The notes: generated from the sequence alone by a model not told the origin. 64,000 nucleotides of DNA from Nocardioides bruguierae (GCF_023656415.1 NZ_JAMOIL010000009.1:62001-126000); one strand, 5' to 3'; numbered from the stretch's first letter, positions 34,601-43,466 are shown. Numbers and translations are program-made.

Positions 34601-35797
34601 GTGCCCAGCGTGCAGTCCAGCGAACAGAGCATCCCGACCCACCCCGGTGGTGGCACGAAAGCAGGCAAGGACCCCGGTGACGTGTTGGCCCGGGCCTACG
34701 CCCAGGGGTCCCAGGACCCCGTGCAGCTGTTGACGCCCGAGGGGGAGCGCGTCCAGCACCCCGACTTCGACGTCGACCTCACGCCCGCGCAGCTGCGCGG
34801 TCTCTACCGCGACATGGTGCTGACCCGCCGCCTCGACACCGAGGCCACGGCGCTCCAGCGCCACGGCGAGCTGGGCCTGTGGGCGCAGTCGCTGGGCCAG
34901 GAGGCCGCCCAGGTGGGCGCGGCCCGCTCGGTGCGCAGCCAGGACTTCGTCTTCCCGACCTACCGCGAGCACGGCGTCGCCTGGTGCATGGGCGTCGACC
35001 CCGTCGAGCTGCTCGGCATGTTCCGGGGCACCGACCACGGGACGTGGGACACCGAGGCCACGCGGATGGGCCTCTACACGATCATCATCGGCGCGCAGAC
35101 CCTGCACGCGGTGGGCTACGCGATGGGCCTGCAGCGCGACGGGGTGGTCGGCACGGGCGACCCGGACCGCGACGCCGCCGTGGTGGCGCACTTCGGCGAC
35201 GGTGCCTCCAGCCAGGGCGACGTCAACGAGGCACTGGTCTTCGCCTCGTCCTACCAGGCGCCGGTGGTCTTCCTCTGCACCAACAACCAGTGGGCCATCT
35301 CCGAGCCCACCGAGCGGCAGAGCCGCGTGCCGCTCTACCAGCGCGCGTGGGGCTTCGGGCTGCCGGGCATCCGCGTCGACGGCAACGACGTGCTCGCCAT
35401 GCACGCGGTCACCACCGCGGCGCTGCAGCGGGCGCGCGAGGGCCAGGGGCCGGTGCTGATCGAGGCGTTCACCTACCGGATGGGCGCCCACACCACGACC
35501 GACGACCCGACCCGCTACCGGCTCTCGGCCGACGTGGAGTCGTGGAAGCTGAAGGACCCGATCCTGCGGCTGGAGGCGTACCTGCGCCGCAACGGTCTGG
35601 TCGAGCAGGCCTGGCTCGACGAGCTCGCCGCCGAGGCCGACGCCCTGGGCGAGCGGATGCGCGAGGGCTGCCGCACCCGCACCGACCCGGACCCGCTGTC
35701 GATGTTCGACCACGTCTACGCCGAGCAGACCCCGGAGCTCGCCGCCCAGCGCGACGGCTACGCGGCCTACCTGGCCGGCTTCGAGGAGGACCAGTGA
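34601..35797 (+). CDS. bkdA: 2-oxoacid dehydrogenase E1 component, alpha subunit (branched-chain/pyruvate)
   Basis: A 398-residue ThDP-dependent E1 alpha subunit. The ThDP-Mg motif is AHFGDGASSQGDVNEALVFASSY through FLCTNNQWAI (GDG...N), and the phosphorylation-loop region is TYRMGAHTTTDDPTRYR. Earlier motifs are YRDMVLTRRLDTEATALQRHGELGLW and TYREHGVAW. With E1 beta and lipoyl E2 it oxidatively decarboxylates a 2-oxo acid to acyl-CoA. The layout matches BkdABC of M. tuberculosis (branched-chain substrates, Rv2497c-Rv2495c), though pyruvate is often assigned by default. The start is uncertain: GTG 34601 has GAGAGGAG 6 nt upstream; GTG 34553 and ATG 34508 are in frame. Stop overlaps the E1 beta start. 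Confidence 0.9.
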   Translation: MPSVQSSEQSIPTHPGGGTKAGKDPGDVLARAYAQGSQDPVQLLTPEGERVQHPDFDVDLTPAQLRGLYRDMVLTRRLDTEATALQRHGELGLWAQSLGQEAAQVGAARSVRSQDFVFPTYREHGVAWCMGVDPVELLGMFRGTDHGTWDTEATRMGLYTIIIGAQTLHAVGYAMGLQRDGVVGTGDPDRDAAVVAHFGDGASSQGDVNEALVFASSYQAPVVFLCTNNQWAISEPTERQSRVPLYQRAWGFGLPGIRVDGNDVLAMHAVTTAALQRAREGQGPVLIEAFTYRMGAHTTTDDPTRYRLSADVESWKLKDPILRLEAYLRRNGLVEQAWLDELAAEADALGERMREGCRTRTDPDPLSMFDHVYAEQTPELAAQRDGYAAYLAGFEEDQ

Positions 35798-36789
35798 GCA
35801 CGCCGAGCAGCACGCAGCGGATCACGCTGGCCAAGGGCCTGAACCTGGGCCTGCGCAAGGCCATGGAGCACGACGACAAGGTCCTCGTCATGGGCGAGGA
35901 CGTCGGCCGGCTCGGTGGCGTCTTCCGCATCACCGACGGCCTCCAGAAGGACTTCGGCGACGACCGCGTCATCGACACCCCACTGGCCGAGTCCGGCATC
36001 GTCGGCACCGCGGTGGGCCTGGCGATGCGCGGCTACCGACCCGTGGTCGAGATCCAGTTCGACGGCTTCGTCTACCCGGCCTACGACCAGATCGTCAGCC
36101 AGGTCGCCAAGATCCGGGCCCGCACCGACGGCCGGACGGCGATGCCGGTCGTCATCCGCATCCCGTTCGGCGGCGGCATCGGTGCGGTCGAGCACCACAG
36201 CGAGTCGCCCGAGGCGCAGTTCGTGCACACCCCCGGCCTCAAGGTCGTGGCCTGCTCGAACCCGGCCGACGGCTACGCGATGATCCAGCAGGCCATCGCC
36301 TCCGACGACCCGGTCGTCTTCCTGGAGCCCAAGCGGCAGTACCACTCCGAGAAGGCGGACGTGGACCTGGCCGCCGAGCCCGCGCCGCTGTTCTCCTCCC
36401 GCGTGGTGCGCCCCGGCACGGACGTCACCGTCGCCGCCTACGGCCCCACCGTGCGCACCGCGCTGCGGGCGGCCGACGCGGCTGCCGAGGACGGCACCTC
36501 GCTCGAGGTGATCGACCTGCGCACGCTCTCGCCGCTGGACCTCGACCCCGTCGTCGAGTCCGTCCGGCGGACGGGGCGCCTGGTCGTCGTCCACGAGGCG
36601 CACACGACCCTGGGCGTGGGCACCGAGGTGGCAGCCCGCGTCACCGAGGAGTGCTTCTACTCCCTCGAGGCCCCGGTGCTGCGCGTCGGCGGCTTCGACG
36701 TGCCCTACCCTGCGGCCCGGATCGAGGAGGCCTTCCTCCCCGACCTGGACCGGCTGCTGGACGCGGTCGACCGCTCGCTCGCCTTCTGA
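35794..36789 (+). CDS. bkdB: 2-oxoacid dehydrogenase E1 component, beta subunit
   Basis: A 331-residue transketolase-like beta subunit: ITLAKGLNLGLRKAMEHDDKV, the ThDP-glutamate segment FGDDRVIDTPLAESGIVG, VVEIQFDGFVYPAYDQI, GGGIGAVEHHSES with the conserved active-site His, and the C-terminal domain VRPGTDVTVAAYGPTV...VIDLRTLSPLD. The GTG at 35794 overlaps the stop of the alpha-subunit gene by 4 nt. The two subunits form an alpha2-beta2 heterotetramer that loads acyl groups onto the lipoyl arm of the E2 encoded next. Confidence 0.93.
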   Translation: MSTPSSTQRITLAKGLNLGLRKAMEHDDKVLVMGEDVGRLGGVFRITDGLQKDFGDDRVIDTPLAESGIVGTAVGLAMRGYRPVVEIQFDGFVYPAYDQIVSQVAKIRARTDGRTAMPVVIRIPFGGGIGAVEHHSESPEAQFVHTPGLKVVACSNPADGYAMIQQAIASDDPVVFLEPKRQYHSEKADVDLAAEPAPLFSSRVVRPGTDVTVAAYGPTVRTALRAADAAAEDGTSLEVIDLRTLSPLDLDPVVESVRRTGRLVVVHEAHTTLGVGTEVAARVTEECFYSLEAPVLRVGGFDVPYPAARIEEAFLPDLDRLLDAVDRSLAF

Positions 36790-36809
36790 CCCACCCGGGA
36801 GAGGAACCC

Positions 36810-38144
36810 ATGCCCGAGTACAAGCTGCCCGACGTCGGCGAGGGCCTGACCGAGGCCGACATCGTCGCCTGGCGGGTCAAGGTCGGCGACACCGTCAAGG
36901 TCAACGACGTGGTCGTCGAGATCGAGACCGCGAAGTCCGTGGTCGAGCTGCCCTCGCCGTACGCCGGCGAGGTGACCGCGCTGATGGTCGAGGAGGGCGA
37001 GACGGTCGTCGTCGGCACCCCGATCATCCGGATCGGCGAGGCGGCCCCGGCTGCCGCCCCGACCCCGGCGCCCGCCCCGGCCCAGCCCGAGATCGACCCT
37101 TCCAACCCCGGTGCGACCGGCGGCGGGGAGGGGGAGTCCCTGGTCGGCCGCGCCAAGGCGGAGGGCGGCAGCACGCGTCGCAAGCGCAAGGCGACCGGCG
37201 CCCCGGCCGTGAAGGCGCCCACGGACGTGCGGGCGCTGGCCAAGCCTCCGGTCCGCAAGCTCGCCAAGGACCTCGGGGTCGACCTCCAGGCCGTCGTCCC
37301 CACCGGCGACGGTGGCACCGTGACCCGGGACGACGTGCTGGCCGCGACCTCGGACGCGTCGGCGACGAGCCACGAGACCGCCGCGCCGTCCTCGACCCCC
37401 GCACCCACCGCCCGCCCCTCCCGCGCCCCCGGCGAGCGTGAGACCCGCGAGCCGATCAAGGGCGTGCGCAAGGCGATGGGGCAGGCGATGGTCGACTCGG
37501 CCTTCTCCGCCCCGCACGTGACCGTGTGGAAGACCCTCGACGTCACCTGCACCATGGAGCTGGTCGAGCGGCTGAAGAGCCACCGCGAGCTGCGGGACGT
37601 GAAGGTGACGCCGCTGCTGGTCGTCGCCAAGGCCGTGCTGCTGGCGCTGGGACGGCAGCCGCTGCTGAACTCCACGTGGGACGAGGCGGCCGGCGAGGTC
37701 GTCCTCAAGCACTACGTGAACCTCGGCATCGCCGCGGCCACCCCACGCGGGCTCGTGGTCCCGAACATCAAGGACGCGGACGGCCTCGGCCTGCGTGACC
37801 TCGCGGTCGCGCTGGGTGCGCTCACCGCCACCGCGCGCGAGGGCCGCACCAGCCCCGCGGACATGGCCGGCGGGTCGTTCACGATCACCAACGTGGGCGT
37901 CTTCGGCATGGACGCCGGCACGCCGATCCTCAACCCGGGCGAGTCGGGCATCCTCGCGGTCGGCGCCATCGAGCGGCGCCCGTGGGTCGTCGGCACCGGC
38001 GCCGAGGAGCGGATCGAGCCGCGCCACGTCACGACGCTGGCGATCTCCTTCGACCACCGGCACGTGGACGGCGAGACCGGCTCGCGGTTCCTCGCCGACG
38101 TCGCGGCCGTGCTGGAGGACCCGTCGCTCGCGCTGATGTTCTGA
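36810..38144 (+). CDS. bkdC: dihydrolipoyl acyltransferase, E2 component of 2-oxoacid dehydrogenase
   Basis: A 444-residue E2. One N-terminal lipoyl domain (residues 1-77) has the lipoylated lysine in EIETAKSVVELPSPY (near 43); an Ala/Pro linker follows; a peripheral subunit-binding domain is near 140-175 (VRALAKPPVRKLAKDLGVDL); after a second linker the catalytic acyltransferase domain (about 210-444) ends with ISFDHRHVDGETGSRFLADV, carrying the HxxxDG catalytic motif. ATG 36810 has GGAGAGGA upstream. The matching E3 (lipoamide dehydrogenase) is not in the window and is likely shared. Single-lipoyl layout fits a branched-chain enzyme better than the multi-lipoyl pyruvate E2 of actinobacteria. 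Confidence 0.93.
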   Translation: MPEYKLPDVGEGLTEADIVAWRVKVGDTVKVNDVVVEIETAKSVVELPSPYAGEVTALMVEEGETVVVGTPIIRIGEAAPAAAPTPAPAPAQPEIDPSNPGATGGGEGESLVGRAKAEGGSTRRKRKATGAPAVKAPTDVRALAKPPVRKLAKDLGVDLQAVVPTGDGGTVTRDDVLAATSDASATSHETAAPSSTPAPTARPSRAPGERETREPIKGVRKAMGQAMVDSAFSAPHVTVWKTLDVTCTMELVERLKSHRELRDVKVTPLLVVAKAVLLALGRQPLLNSTWDEAAGEVVLKHYVNLGIAAATPRGLVVPNIKDADGLGLRDLAVALGALTATAREGRTSPADMAGGSFTITNVGVFGMDAGTPILNPGESGILAVGAIERRPWVVGTGAEERIEPRHVTTLAISFDHRHVDGETGSRFLADVAAVLEDPSLALMF

Positions 38145-38320
38145 GCCTGTGATGTCGCGGCGAGCCCGGTCCCGGTGGCGCGCGCCGAGCCGGTGTCGTC
38201 ATTCTCCTGCGCGACAGGGTGACCCTGACCTACAGTTCGGCGACCACCCAGGCTTGTGGAGATCGTCGGGAGTAGACCGGGATCGCGTTCACGTGCCTCG
38301 CCCCCTCCCGAGGAGACCCC

Positions 38321-38812
38321 ATGTCCCCCCAGCGTTCCGACCGCGACATCACCATGGCCCACTTCGACATGCCGCCTGGCTTCTGGCTGAACCTCTTCAC
38401 CTTCGGCATCGCACGCGCGCTGTGGATCTCGCGCACGAACAAGACCATCGGGCGCGGCGGTGCGCGGTTCTGGTTCGCGTGGTTCCTGCAGGCGTTCGCC
38501 AACTACGGTCTGGCCGACCGGCTCAACCTGCTCCTCAGCGAGGCGGGGTCCCGCCACCGCATCTCGCCGTTCTGGTGCTTCCTGCTGACCGGCATCCCGC
38601 TGATCGGGGCCAAGCGTCGGATGAAGCGGGCCATGGCCGCGCTCCTCGACGCGCAGGGGGTCCTGCTGCGTGCAGCCGCTGCCGCGTCCATGGCTGGCCC
38701 CGACGTCGTCGCGGCTCAGGCTGCCCTCGAGGCTCCCGCTCCGACCGTCCAGCCCGAGGCGGTCGCCCTCGAGTCTCGGGACGAGGACCCCACTCCGGAG
38801 CCCACCGCCTGA
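38321..38812 (+). CDS. small membrane protein of unknown function (DUF4234-like)
   Basis: A 163-residue protein with the motif MPPGFWLNLFTFGIARALWISRTNKTI, a membrane-associated aromatic segment seen in DUF4234-type proteins, and a second hydrophobic stretch near 80-98 (ISPFWCFLLTGIPLIGAKR). The last 50 residues are Ala/Pro/Glu-rich and probably disordered. ATG 38321 has GAGGAG 6 nt upstream. It follows the E2 gene by 176 bp, a gap in which I see only a weak TACAGT box near 38234, so it is probably its own unit. I cannot assign a function. Confidence 0.7.
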   Translation: MSPQRSDRDITMAHFDMPPGFWLNLFTFGIARALWISRTNKTIGRGGARFWFAWFLQAFANYGLADRLNLLLSEAGSRHRISPFWCFLLTGIPLIGAKRRMKRAMAALLDAQGVLLRAAAAASMAGPDVVAAQAALEAPAPTVQPEAVALESRDEDPTPEPTA

Positions 38813-38829
38813 CGGGGTCTGAGACCGCC

Positions 38830-40317
38830 TCAGGCGTAGGGCGGGGTGCGCTCGCCGCGCAGCCACGCGTCGAAGAAGGACGTCGGCACGCCGCTGCGCC
38901 GCGACCACCACCGCACCATCGCGTCGGTGCCGGCGTTGCCGTCGGCGTGCGTGCGCGGCCAGGCGCGCACGAGCCGCCAGAAGGTCTCGTCGCCGATCCG
39001 GCCGCGCAGCAGGTGCCACATCACGGCCGGGGAGAGGTAGACGTTGCTCTCGCCGAACGACTCCGGCCGCGCCTCGGCGGGCGGGCCGTAGGAGCGACGC
39101 AGCGCCGCGTCCTGGTCGTACCAGTAGGCCATGAGCTGCTCGAGCGTGTAGTCGCTGTTCTCGGCCTGGAAGATGGCCTGGAGGTACATCGCCATGCCCT
39201 CGTTCATCCACAGGTCGCGCCAGTCGGTGGGGGTGACGAGGTCGCCGTACCACTGGTGCACGATCTCGTGCACGAGCACGGCGGGCGAGGTGGCGTACTC
39301 GGTGTCGCCCAGCGTCAGCATGGTCTGGGTCTCCATGCCCGACTCGCTGCCGACGACGAGCACGCCGAGCGACTCGAACGGGTACCGGCCCAGCCGGCCC
39401 TCCACCCAGCGCAGCGCGCCCGGCGCCGCGGCCACCGCCACGCCGCGTGAGGACGAGGTCGGCACCCAGGTCGTCACGGGCACGTCGCCCGCGGAGAGGT
39501 CCGTGCGCACGTGGTCGCCGGTGGCGACCGTGACGAGGTAGGAGGCCGCGGGGGCGTCGAGGTGCCAGTCGGTCGTGCGGACGCCGGCGTCGACCACGTC
39601 GTCGGCCACGGTGCCGTTGGCGACCGAGGTCCAGCCGTCCGGCACCGCCACCGAGATGTCGTAGAACGCCTTGTCGGCCGGCTGGTCGTCCACGGCGTAC
39701 CAGGTCAGGGCGCCGTAGGGCTCCTGCATGGTCCAGGTCGAGCCGTCCTCGCCGGTGGTCCAGCCGTTCGTGGAGAAGTCGCTGCGGGTGGTCGGGGCGG
39801 CGACGGGCAGGGGGGTGCCCTCGTAGTCGAGCTCGAGGACGTAGCGCTGGTCGGCCACGACGTCGACCGCCAGCACGAGGTCGTCGTCGGCGTGCTGCAC
39901 GGCGTCCTCGGGCAGCTGCGTGCCGTCCAGGGCCGCGGCGGTGACGGTGAGGGCGTCGGAGAGGTCCAGCACCAGCCGGTCGGCGTCCCCGGTGGCACGC
40001 AGCACGAGCGTCTCGTGGCCGGTGAGCAGCCGGGCGTCCGGGTCCCAGCCGAGGTCGAGGTCGTAGTGCAGCGCGTCCAGCCCGGGGTCGCCGACGACGG
40101 GGTAGACGGGGTCGGTGCGCGGGGTGCTGAGCGCGGCGTCGTAGGCCGGGTCGTCGGCGTCGGGCAGGTCGCCGCCGTCACCGACGGCGCCGGCCACGCG
40201 CACCGTGCCGGTCTCCCCGAGCAGTCGCACGCCGTCGTCCGCGCCCCCGGGGGTGGGGGAGCAGGCGGCCAGGGGGAGCAGCGCCAGGGCGGACCCGGCG
40301 ACCAGGAGGCGCCTCAC
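38830..40317 (-). CDS. M1-family metallopeptidase, lipoprotein
   Basis: A 495-residue secreted, lipid-anchored zinc peptidase. The signal peptide VRRLLVAGSALALLPLAAC ends in a lipobox Cys (near 19). The beta-rich N-terminal M1 domain (about 60-250) precedes the catalytic domain with SESGMETQTML (GxMEN-like), VLVHEIVHQWYGDLVTPTDW (HExxH near 320) and LWMNEGMAMYLQ, whose Glu is the third zinc ligand. The C-terminal helical domain of full-length aminopeptidase N is absent, so it is a short form. The GTG at 40317 overlaps the stop of the ECF sigma-factor gene (GTGA), so the two are coupled. Peptide substrate unknown. Confidence 0.9.
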   Translation of the reverse strand: MRRLLVAGSALALLPLAACSPTPGGADDGVRLLGETGTVRVAGAVGDGGDLPDADDPAYDAALSTPRTDPVYPVVGDPGLDALHYDLDLGWDPDARLLTGHETLVLRATGDADRLVLDLSDALTVTAAALDGTQLPEDAVQHADDDLVLAVDVVADQRYVLELDYEGTPLPVAAPTTRSDFSTNGWTTGEDGSTWTMQEPYGALTWYAVDDQPADKAFYDISVAVPDGWTSVANGTVADDVVDAGVRTTDWHLDAPAASYLVTVATGDHVRTDLSAGDVPVTTWVPTSSSRGVAVAAAPGALRWVEGRLGRYPFESLGVLVVGSESGMETQTMLTLGDTEYATSPAVLVHEIVHQWYGDLVTPTDWRDLWMNEGMAMYLQAIFQAENSDYTLEQLMAYWYDQDAALRRSYGPPAEARPESFGESNVYLSPAVMWHLLRGRIGDETFWRLVRAWPRTHADGNAGTDAMVRWWSRRSGVPTSFFDAWLRGERTPPYA

Positions 40318-40901
40318 CGGGGCTCGACGGTGAGGTCGCGCAGCAGCGGTCGGGTCAGGCGTCGGCCGGTGTGGATCTGGGCCTTGACCGTGCCCAGCGG
40401 CAGGTCGAGCAGGGTCGCGATCTCGTCGTAGGGCAGCTCGTAGACGTCGCGCAGGAGCAGTGGCTGCACCAGCTGCGGGTGGTCGCGCTCGAGGACCTCC
40501 ATCGCCTCCAGGAGGTCGAGCCGGGTGCCGGCGACGACCGAGGTGGTGCGCGGGTCCGGGCGGTCGGCGCGCGGGTGGGAGGCGACGTCGACGGGGGAGG
40601 CCTGGCGCGAGAGCCGCCGGTAGGTGGAGCGGGCGCTGTTGACGCACACCGTGTGCATCCACGTGGTGAACCGGCCGCGGCCGTGCCAGGTGCCCACCTT
40701 GGTGGCCACGTTGAGCAGCGCGTCCTGGCAGGCGTCCTCGGCGTCCGCGGGGTGCGGCAGGACGCCGCGGCACACCGCCAGGGCGCGGGGGCGGACGGCG
40801 GCGAGCAGTTGCTCCATCGCCTCGCGCTCGCCCGCGGCGGCACGGCGCGCCAGGTCGTCGACCTGGTCGGGTGTCGGCGGTTCGGTGTGCGGGTGGCTCA
40901 C
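40314..40901 (-). CDS. ECF-type RNA polymerase sigma factor
   Basis: A 195-residue sigma factor. Region 2 has ALAVCRGVLPHPADAEDACQDALLNVATKVGTWHGRGRFTTWMHTVCVNSARSTYRRL, and region 4 has LLEAMEVLERDHPQLVQPLLLRDVYELPYDEIATLLDLPLGTVKAQIHTGRRLTRP, with the helix-turn-helix in the latter half. It begins at a GTG (MSHPHTEPP). No anti-sigma gene is adjacent; the coupled downstream gene encodes a lipoprotein M1 peptidase. The upstream gap carries a 28-bp perfect inverted repeat shared with the divergent kinase gene. Confidence 0.9.
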   Translation of the reverse strand: MSHPHTEPPTPDQVDDLARRAAAGEREAMEQLLAAVRPRALAVCRGVLPHPADAEDACQDALLNVATKVGTWHGRGRFTTWMHTVCVNSARSTYRRLSRQASPVDVASHPRADRPDPRTTSVVAGTRLDLLEAMEVLERDHPQLVQPLLLRDVYELPYDEIATLLDLPLGTVKAQIHTGRRLTRPLLRDLTVEPR

Positions 40902-41001
40902 AGCGTCTTCCTACCCCGGGACCGGCCCTGACCACGACCCCCTGACGCCCCTGCGGGCCCATCTGCGGCCGGATCGTTGCCTGGATCGTCACCCGGGCCG
41001 A

Positions 41002-41088
41002 CCGGGTACGCCCGGGTACGCCCGGGTACGACCCACCGTATTCGTGGTTCCGGCGGCGTCGAACCACGAATACGGTGGGTCGTACCCG
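41002..41088. repeat. 28-bp perfect inverted repeat with adjoining tandem decamers
   Basis: Positions 41023-41050 and 41061-41088 are exact reverse complements (28 bp, core CACCGTATTCGTGGTTC) around the 10-nt spacer CGGCGGCGTC. Left of it the decamer CGGGTACGCC is repeated in tandem (41002-41030), the last unit merging into the arm. It lies between the divergent ECF sigma factor and Ser/Thr kinase genes. The core is AT-richer than its surroundings. It could be a strong bidirectional terminator, a mobile-element footprint, or an operator. Confidence 0.9.
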
Positions 41089-41142
41089 CTCGCGCGCCCA
41101 CCAGGGTGGACCTGACGACCGCCCGTTGGTGAGGATGTCGCC

Positions 41143-42726
41143 GTGCCCACCTCCGACCCCGACGAGACCCGGCCCGGCCGGGCCCCGTCCGGCGCAGCCA
41201 CGTCGGGCACGCCGTCCGCACCGCAGCCGGGCCCGGCGCGGCTGGGCCGGTACGCCGTGCGCCGCCGGCTGGGCGCGGGGGCGTTCGCGACGGTGTGGCT
41301 GGCCTACGACGAGCAGCTTGACTCGCCGGTGGCGGTGAAGGTGCTCGCCGAGAACTGGGCGGGCGAGCCCACGACGCGCCGCCGGTTCACCGAGGAGGGC
41401 CGGTGGATGCGGCGGGTGGAGTCGCCCCACGTGGTGCCCGTCTACGACGCCGGCGAGCTGGAGGACGGCCGCCCGTTCCTCGTCATGGCCTACGCCGACC
41501 AGGGCACCCTGGCCGACCGGCTCGACGTCACCGGCCTCACCGCCGCCCAGTCGCTGGAGGTGCTGCGGCAGGTGGCCGCGGGCCTCGCCGCGCTGCACGA
41601 GCGCGACCTGGTGCACCGGGACGTGAAGCCCGCCAACGTCCTGTTCCGCACCCGCGAGGGCACGGTCGTCGCGATGCTGGCCGACCTGGGGCTCGGCAAG
41701 GCGCTGGACGTCTCCAGCCGGCTCACGCTGGTCGGCGGCACGCCCACCTACACCGCGCCCGAGCAGGCGCGCGGCGAGACCGTCGACGGGCGCGCGGACC
41801 AGTACTCGCTGGGGGCCCTGGCCTACCTGCTGCTCGCCGGTCGTCCGGCGTTCCGCCACACCGACCTGCGGCAGGCGGCCGACCCGACGCCCCCGCCGCC
41901 CGCGCACGAGCTCAGCCCGGTGCTGGAGCCGGAGGTGGACGCCGTCGTCCGCCGTGCCCTCAGCCCCGCCGCCGACGACCGCTGGCCCGACGTGCTCGCG
42001 TTCGTCGACGCGCTCGAGGCCGCCCTCGGTGCGGCCGGCCATCCGGCCGAGGACGCCACCGTGACCCGGCCGTGGCTGCCGATCGACCCCGAGCTGACCC
42101 TGCCCGGTGCCCGCCCCTCGGTCTTCGCGCCCGCGGGCGACCTGCCGCCGGTCGGCACCCCGCCGCGTGCCTCCCGCGGGCGCCGCGCGGCCGGGGCGCT
42201 GGCGCTGCTGGTGGCGTGCGCGGTGGCCGCCGTCGGTGCCGGGCTCGGTGCGCACGCCGCGCTCGCGCCCACTCCGCCGGCCGAGCAGGAGGTCTACGAC
42301 GCCTCCGGCACCCTCTCGGTGACCGTGCCGGCGGCCTGGGCCACCACGGTCGCGGACGAGGCGTGGAGCTCGCCCGCGGACGACGGCACCTACCCCGCGC
42401 TGGCCGTCGGCACCGGGGCCGCGTGGAACTCCGCGAGCGCCGTGGCCACGGGCGCCGGCGAGGGCGTGTTCCTGGGGATCATGAGCGGCAACGGCCTGCC
42501 GGACCGGATGCCCGGCCACCCCGAGTGCGCGCGGGTGCAGGCCCGCTACACCGACGACGGCGCCGAGCCCGCCCGCACCGTGGTGCACGCGGGCTGCCCC
42601 GGCGGGGTGACGGTCGAGCGGGTCGTCCGCGTGACCGCCGACCGGCTGCTGTGGGTGCAGGTGCGGGCCGCGACGACGGCGACCGCTAACCAGGTGCTCG
42701 ACGGGATCGCCACCCACGGCATGTGA
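41143..42726 (+). CDS. receptor-type serine/threonine protein kinase
   Basis: A 527-residue membrane kinase. The Hanks-type domain spans about 36-300: glycine loop RRLGAGAFATVWLAYD, ATP lysine AVKVLAE, catalytic loop LVHRDVKPANVLF (near 158), metal-binding DLGLGKA (DLG in place of DFG, common in this class), activation segment GGTPTYTAPEQARG. A Pro-rich juxtamembrane segment leads to one TM helix near 348-368 (AAGALALLVACAVAAVGAGLG), then an extracytoplasmic domain of about 155 residues with paired cysteines (HPECARV, HAGCPGG). GTG 41143 has GAGGA upstream. The ectodomain starts GTLSVTVPAAWATTV, resembling the neighbour on the other strand. Confidence 0.92.
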   Translation: MPTSDPDETRPGRAPSGAATSGTPSAPQPGPARLGRYAVRRRLGAGAFATVWLAYDEQLDSPVAVKVLAENWAGEPTTRRRFTEEGRWMRRVESPHVVPVYDAGELEDGRPFLVMAYADQGTLADRLDVTGLTAAQSLEVLRQVAAGLAALHERDLVHRDVKPANVLFRTREGTVVAMLADLGLGKALDVSSRLTLVGGTPTYTAPEQARGETVDGRADQYSLGALAYLLLAGRPAFRHTDLRQAADPTPPPPAHELSPVLEPEVDAVVRRALSPAADDRWPDVLAFVDALEAALGAAGHPAEDATVTRPWLPIDPELTLPGARPSVFAPAGDLPPVGTPPRASRGRRAAGALALLVACAVAAVGAGLGAHAALAPTPPAEQEVYDASGTLSVTVPAAWATTVADEAWSSPADDGTYPALAVGTGAAWNSASAVATGAGEGVFLGIMSGNGLPDRMPGHPECARVQARYTDDGAEPARTVVHAGCPGGVTVERVVRVTADRLLWVQVRAATTATANQVLDGIATHGM

Positions 42727-42729
42727 GCC

Positions 42730-43389
42730 TCAGCCGAAGCGCAGCGACCTGGTCAGCCGGTCGAGCAGCTGGGTGAGGCCGTCGCGGTCCGCCTCGCGGC
42801 CGACCACGCCGACCCAGACGAACGCGGCCGTCTCCCCGGGGCGGGCGACGTAGCGGTCGAGCTCGACGCGGCGGTGCTCGCCGGCCACGTAGGAGGCGGT
42901 GACCGAGTCGTAGGTGCGCGACTCGAGCTGGAAGTCGAGCACGTCGCTGGCGCCCTGGAGGGCCTCGACGCGCGCGTCACCGGCGGCCCGGGGGCTGATG
43001 TTCTGGTTGCCGATCAGCCGGATGCGGATGAAGTAGGTGTTCGCCGACTCGGGGAACGAGTACGGGTAGAACTGCACGGCGCCGATGGTGGAGTCCGAGC
43101 GGACCCACCCCTGCGGCACGGTGAGGCTGACCGGGAAGTCGGTGGTGCCGACCGCGGCCCGCTCCAGTGGCAGGTCGGTCTCCAGCGCCGGGTAGTCGGG
43201 GTCCTCCACGACCCGGACCGTCCGGTCGCGCGGGAACGCCGGCTTGGCCGCCGGCACCGGGGACGCGGTGCCCAGCGAGGTGGGGGCGTCGCCGTCGTCC
43301 TGCTCGAGGGTGAGCGCGCCCACGCCGGCACCCGCCGCGGCGCACAGCAGCACCGCGGCGACACCGATCCCGAGCACCCGTGCACGCAC
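42730..43389 (-). CDS. membrane-anchored extracytoplasmic protein of unknown function
   Basis: A 219-residue protein: a very short basic N-terminus, one TM/signal anchor (VLGIGVAAVLLCAAAGAGVGAL), a linker rich in Ser/Pro, and a beta-rich domain of about 160 residues (FPVSLTVPQGWVRSDSTIGAVQFYPYSFPESANTYFI; LDFQLESRTYDSVTASYV). It converges on the kinase gene with 3 bp between the stop codons. Its LTVPQGW motif resembles VTVPAAW in the kinase ectodomain, and both fit the LpqN/DUF1795-like secreted domains of actinobacteria. The GTG at 43389 has TACGGT 6 nt upstream (minus strand). Function is not known. Confidence 0.7.
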   Translation of the reverse strand: MRARVLGIGVAAVLLCAAAGAGVGALTLEQDDGDAPTSLGTASPVPAAKPAFPRDRTVRVVEDPDYPALETDLPLERAAVGTTDFPVSLTVPQGWVRSDSTIGAVQFYPYSFPESANTYFIRIRLIGNQNISPRAAGDARVEALQGASDVLDFQLESRTYDSVTASYVAGEHRRVELDRYVARPGETAAFVWVGVVGREADRDGLTQLLDRLTRSLRFG

Positions 43390-43466
43390 GCGCCCACCGT
43401 AGGACACGGGTGCGCGCGGGCGGGCCCGGCTTCGCCCGCGCGGGGGGTGCGTGCCATCGTCGGCCC

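Noticed and set aside
38830-42717. A single minus-strand open frame of 1295 codons
   Set aside because: Only its 3' third (from GTG 40317) encodes a real protein, the M1 peptidase. The remainder is antisense to the sigma-factor region and the plus-strand kinase and has Arg/Gly/His-rich, non-protein-like composition.
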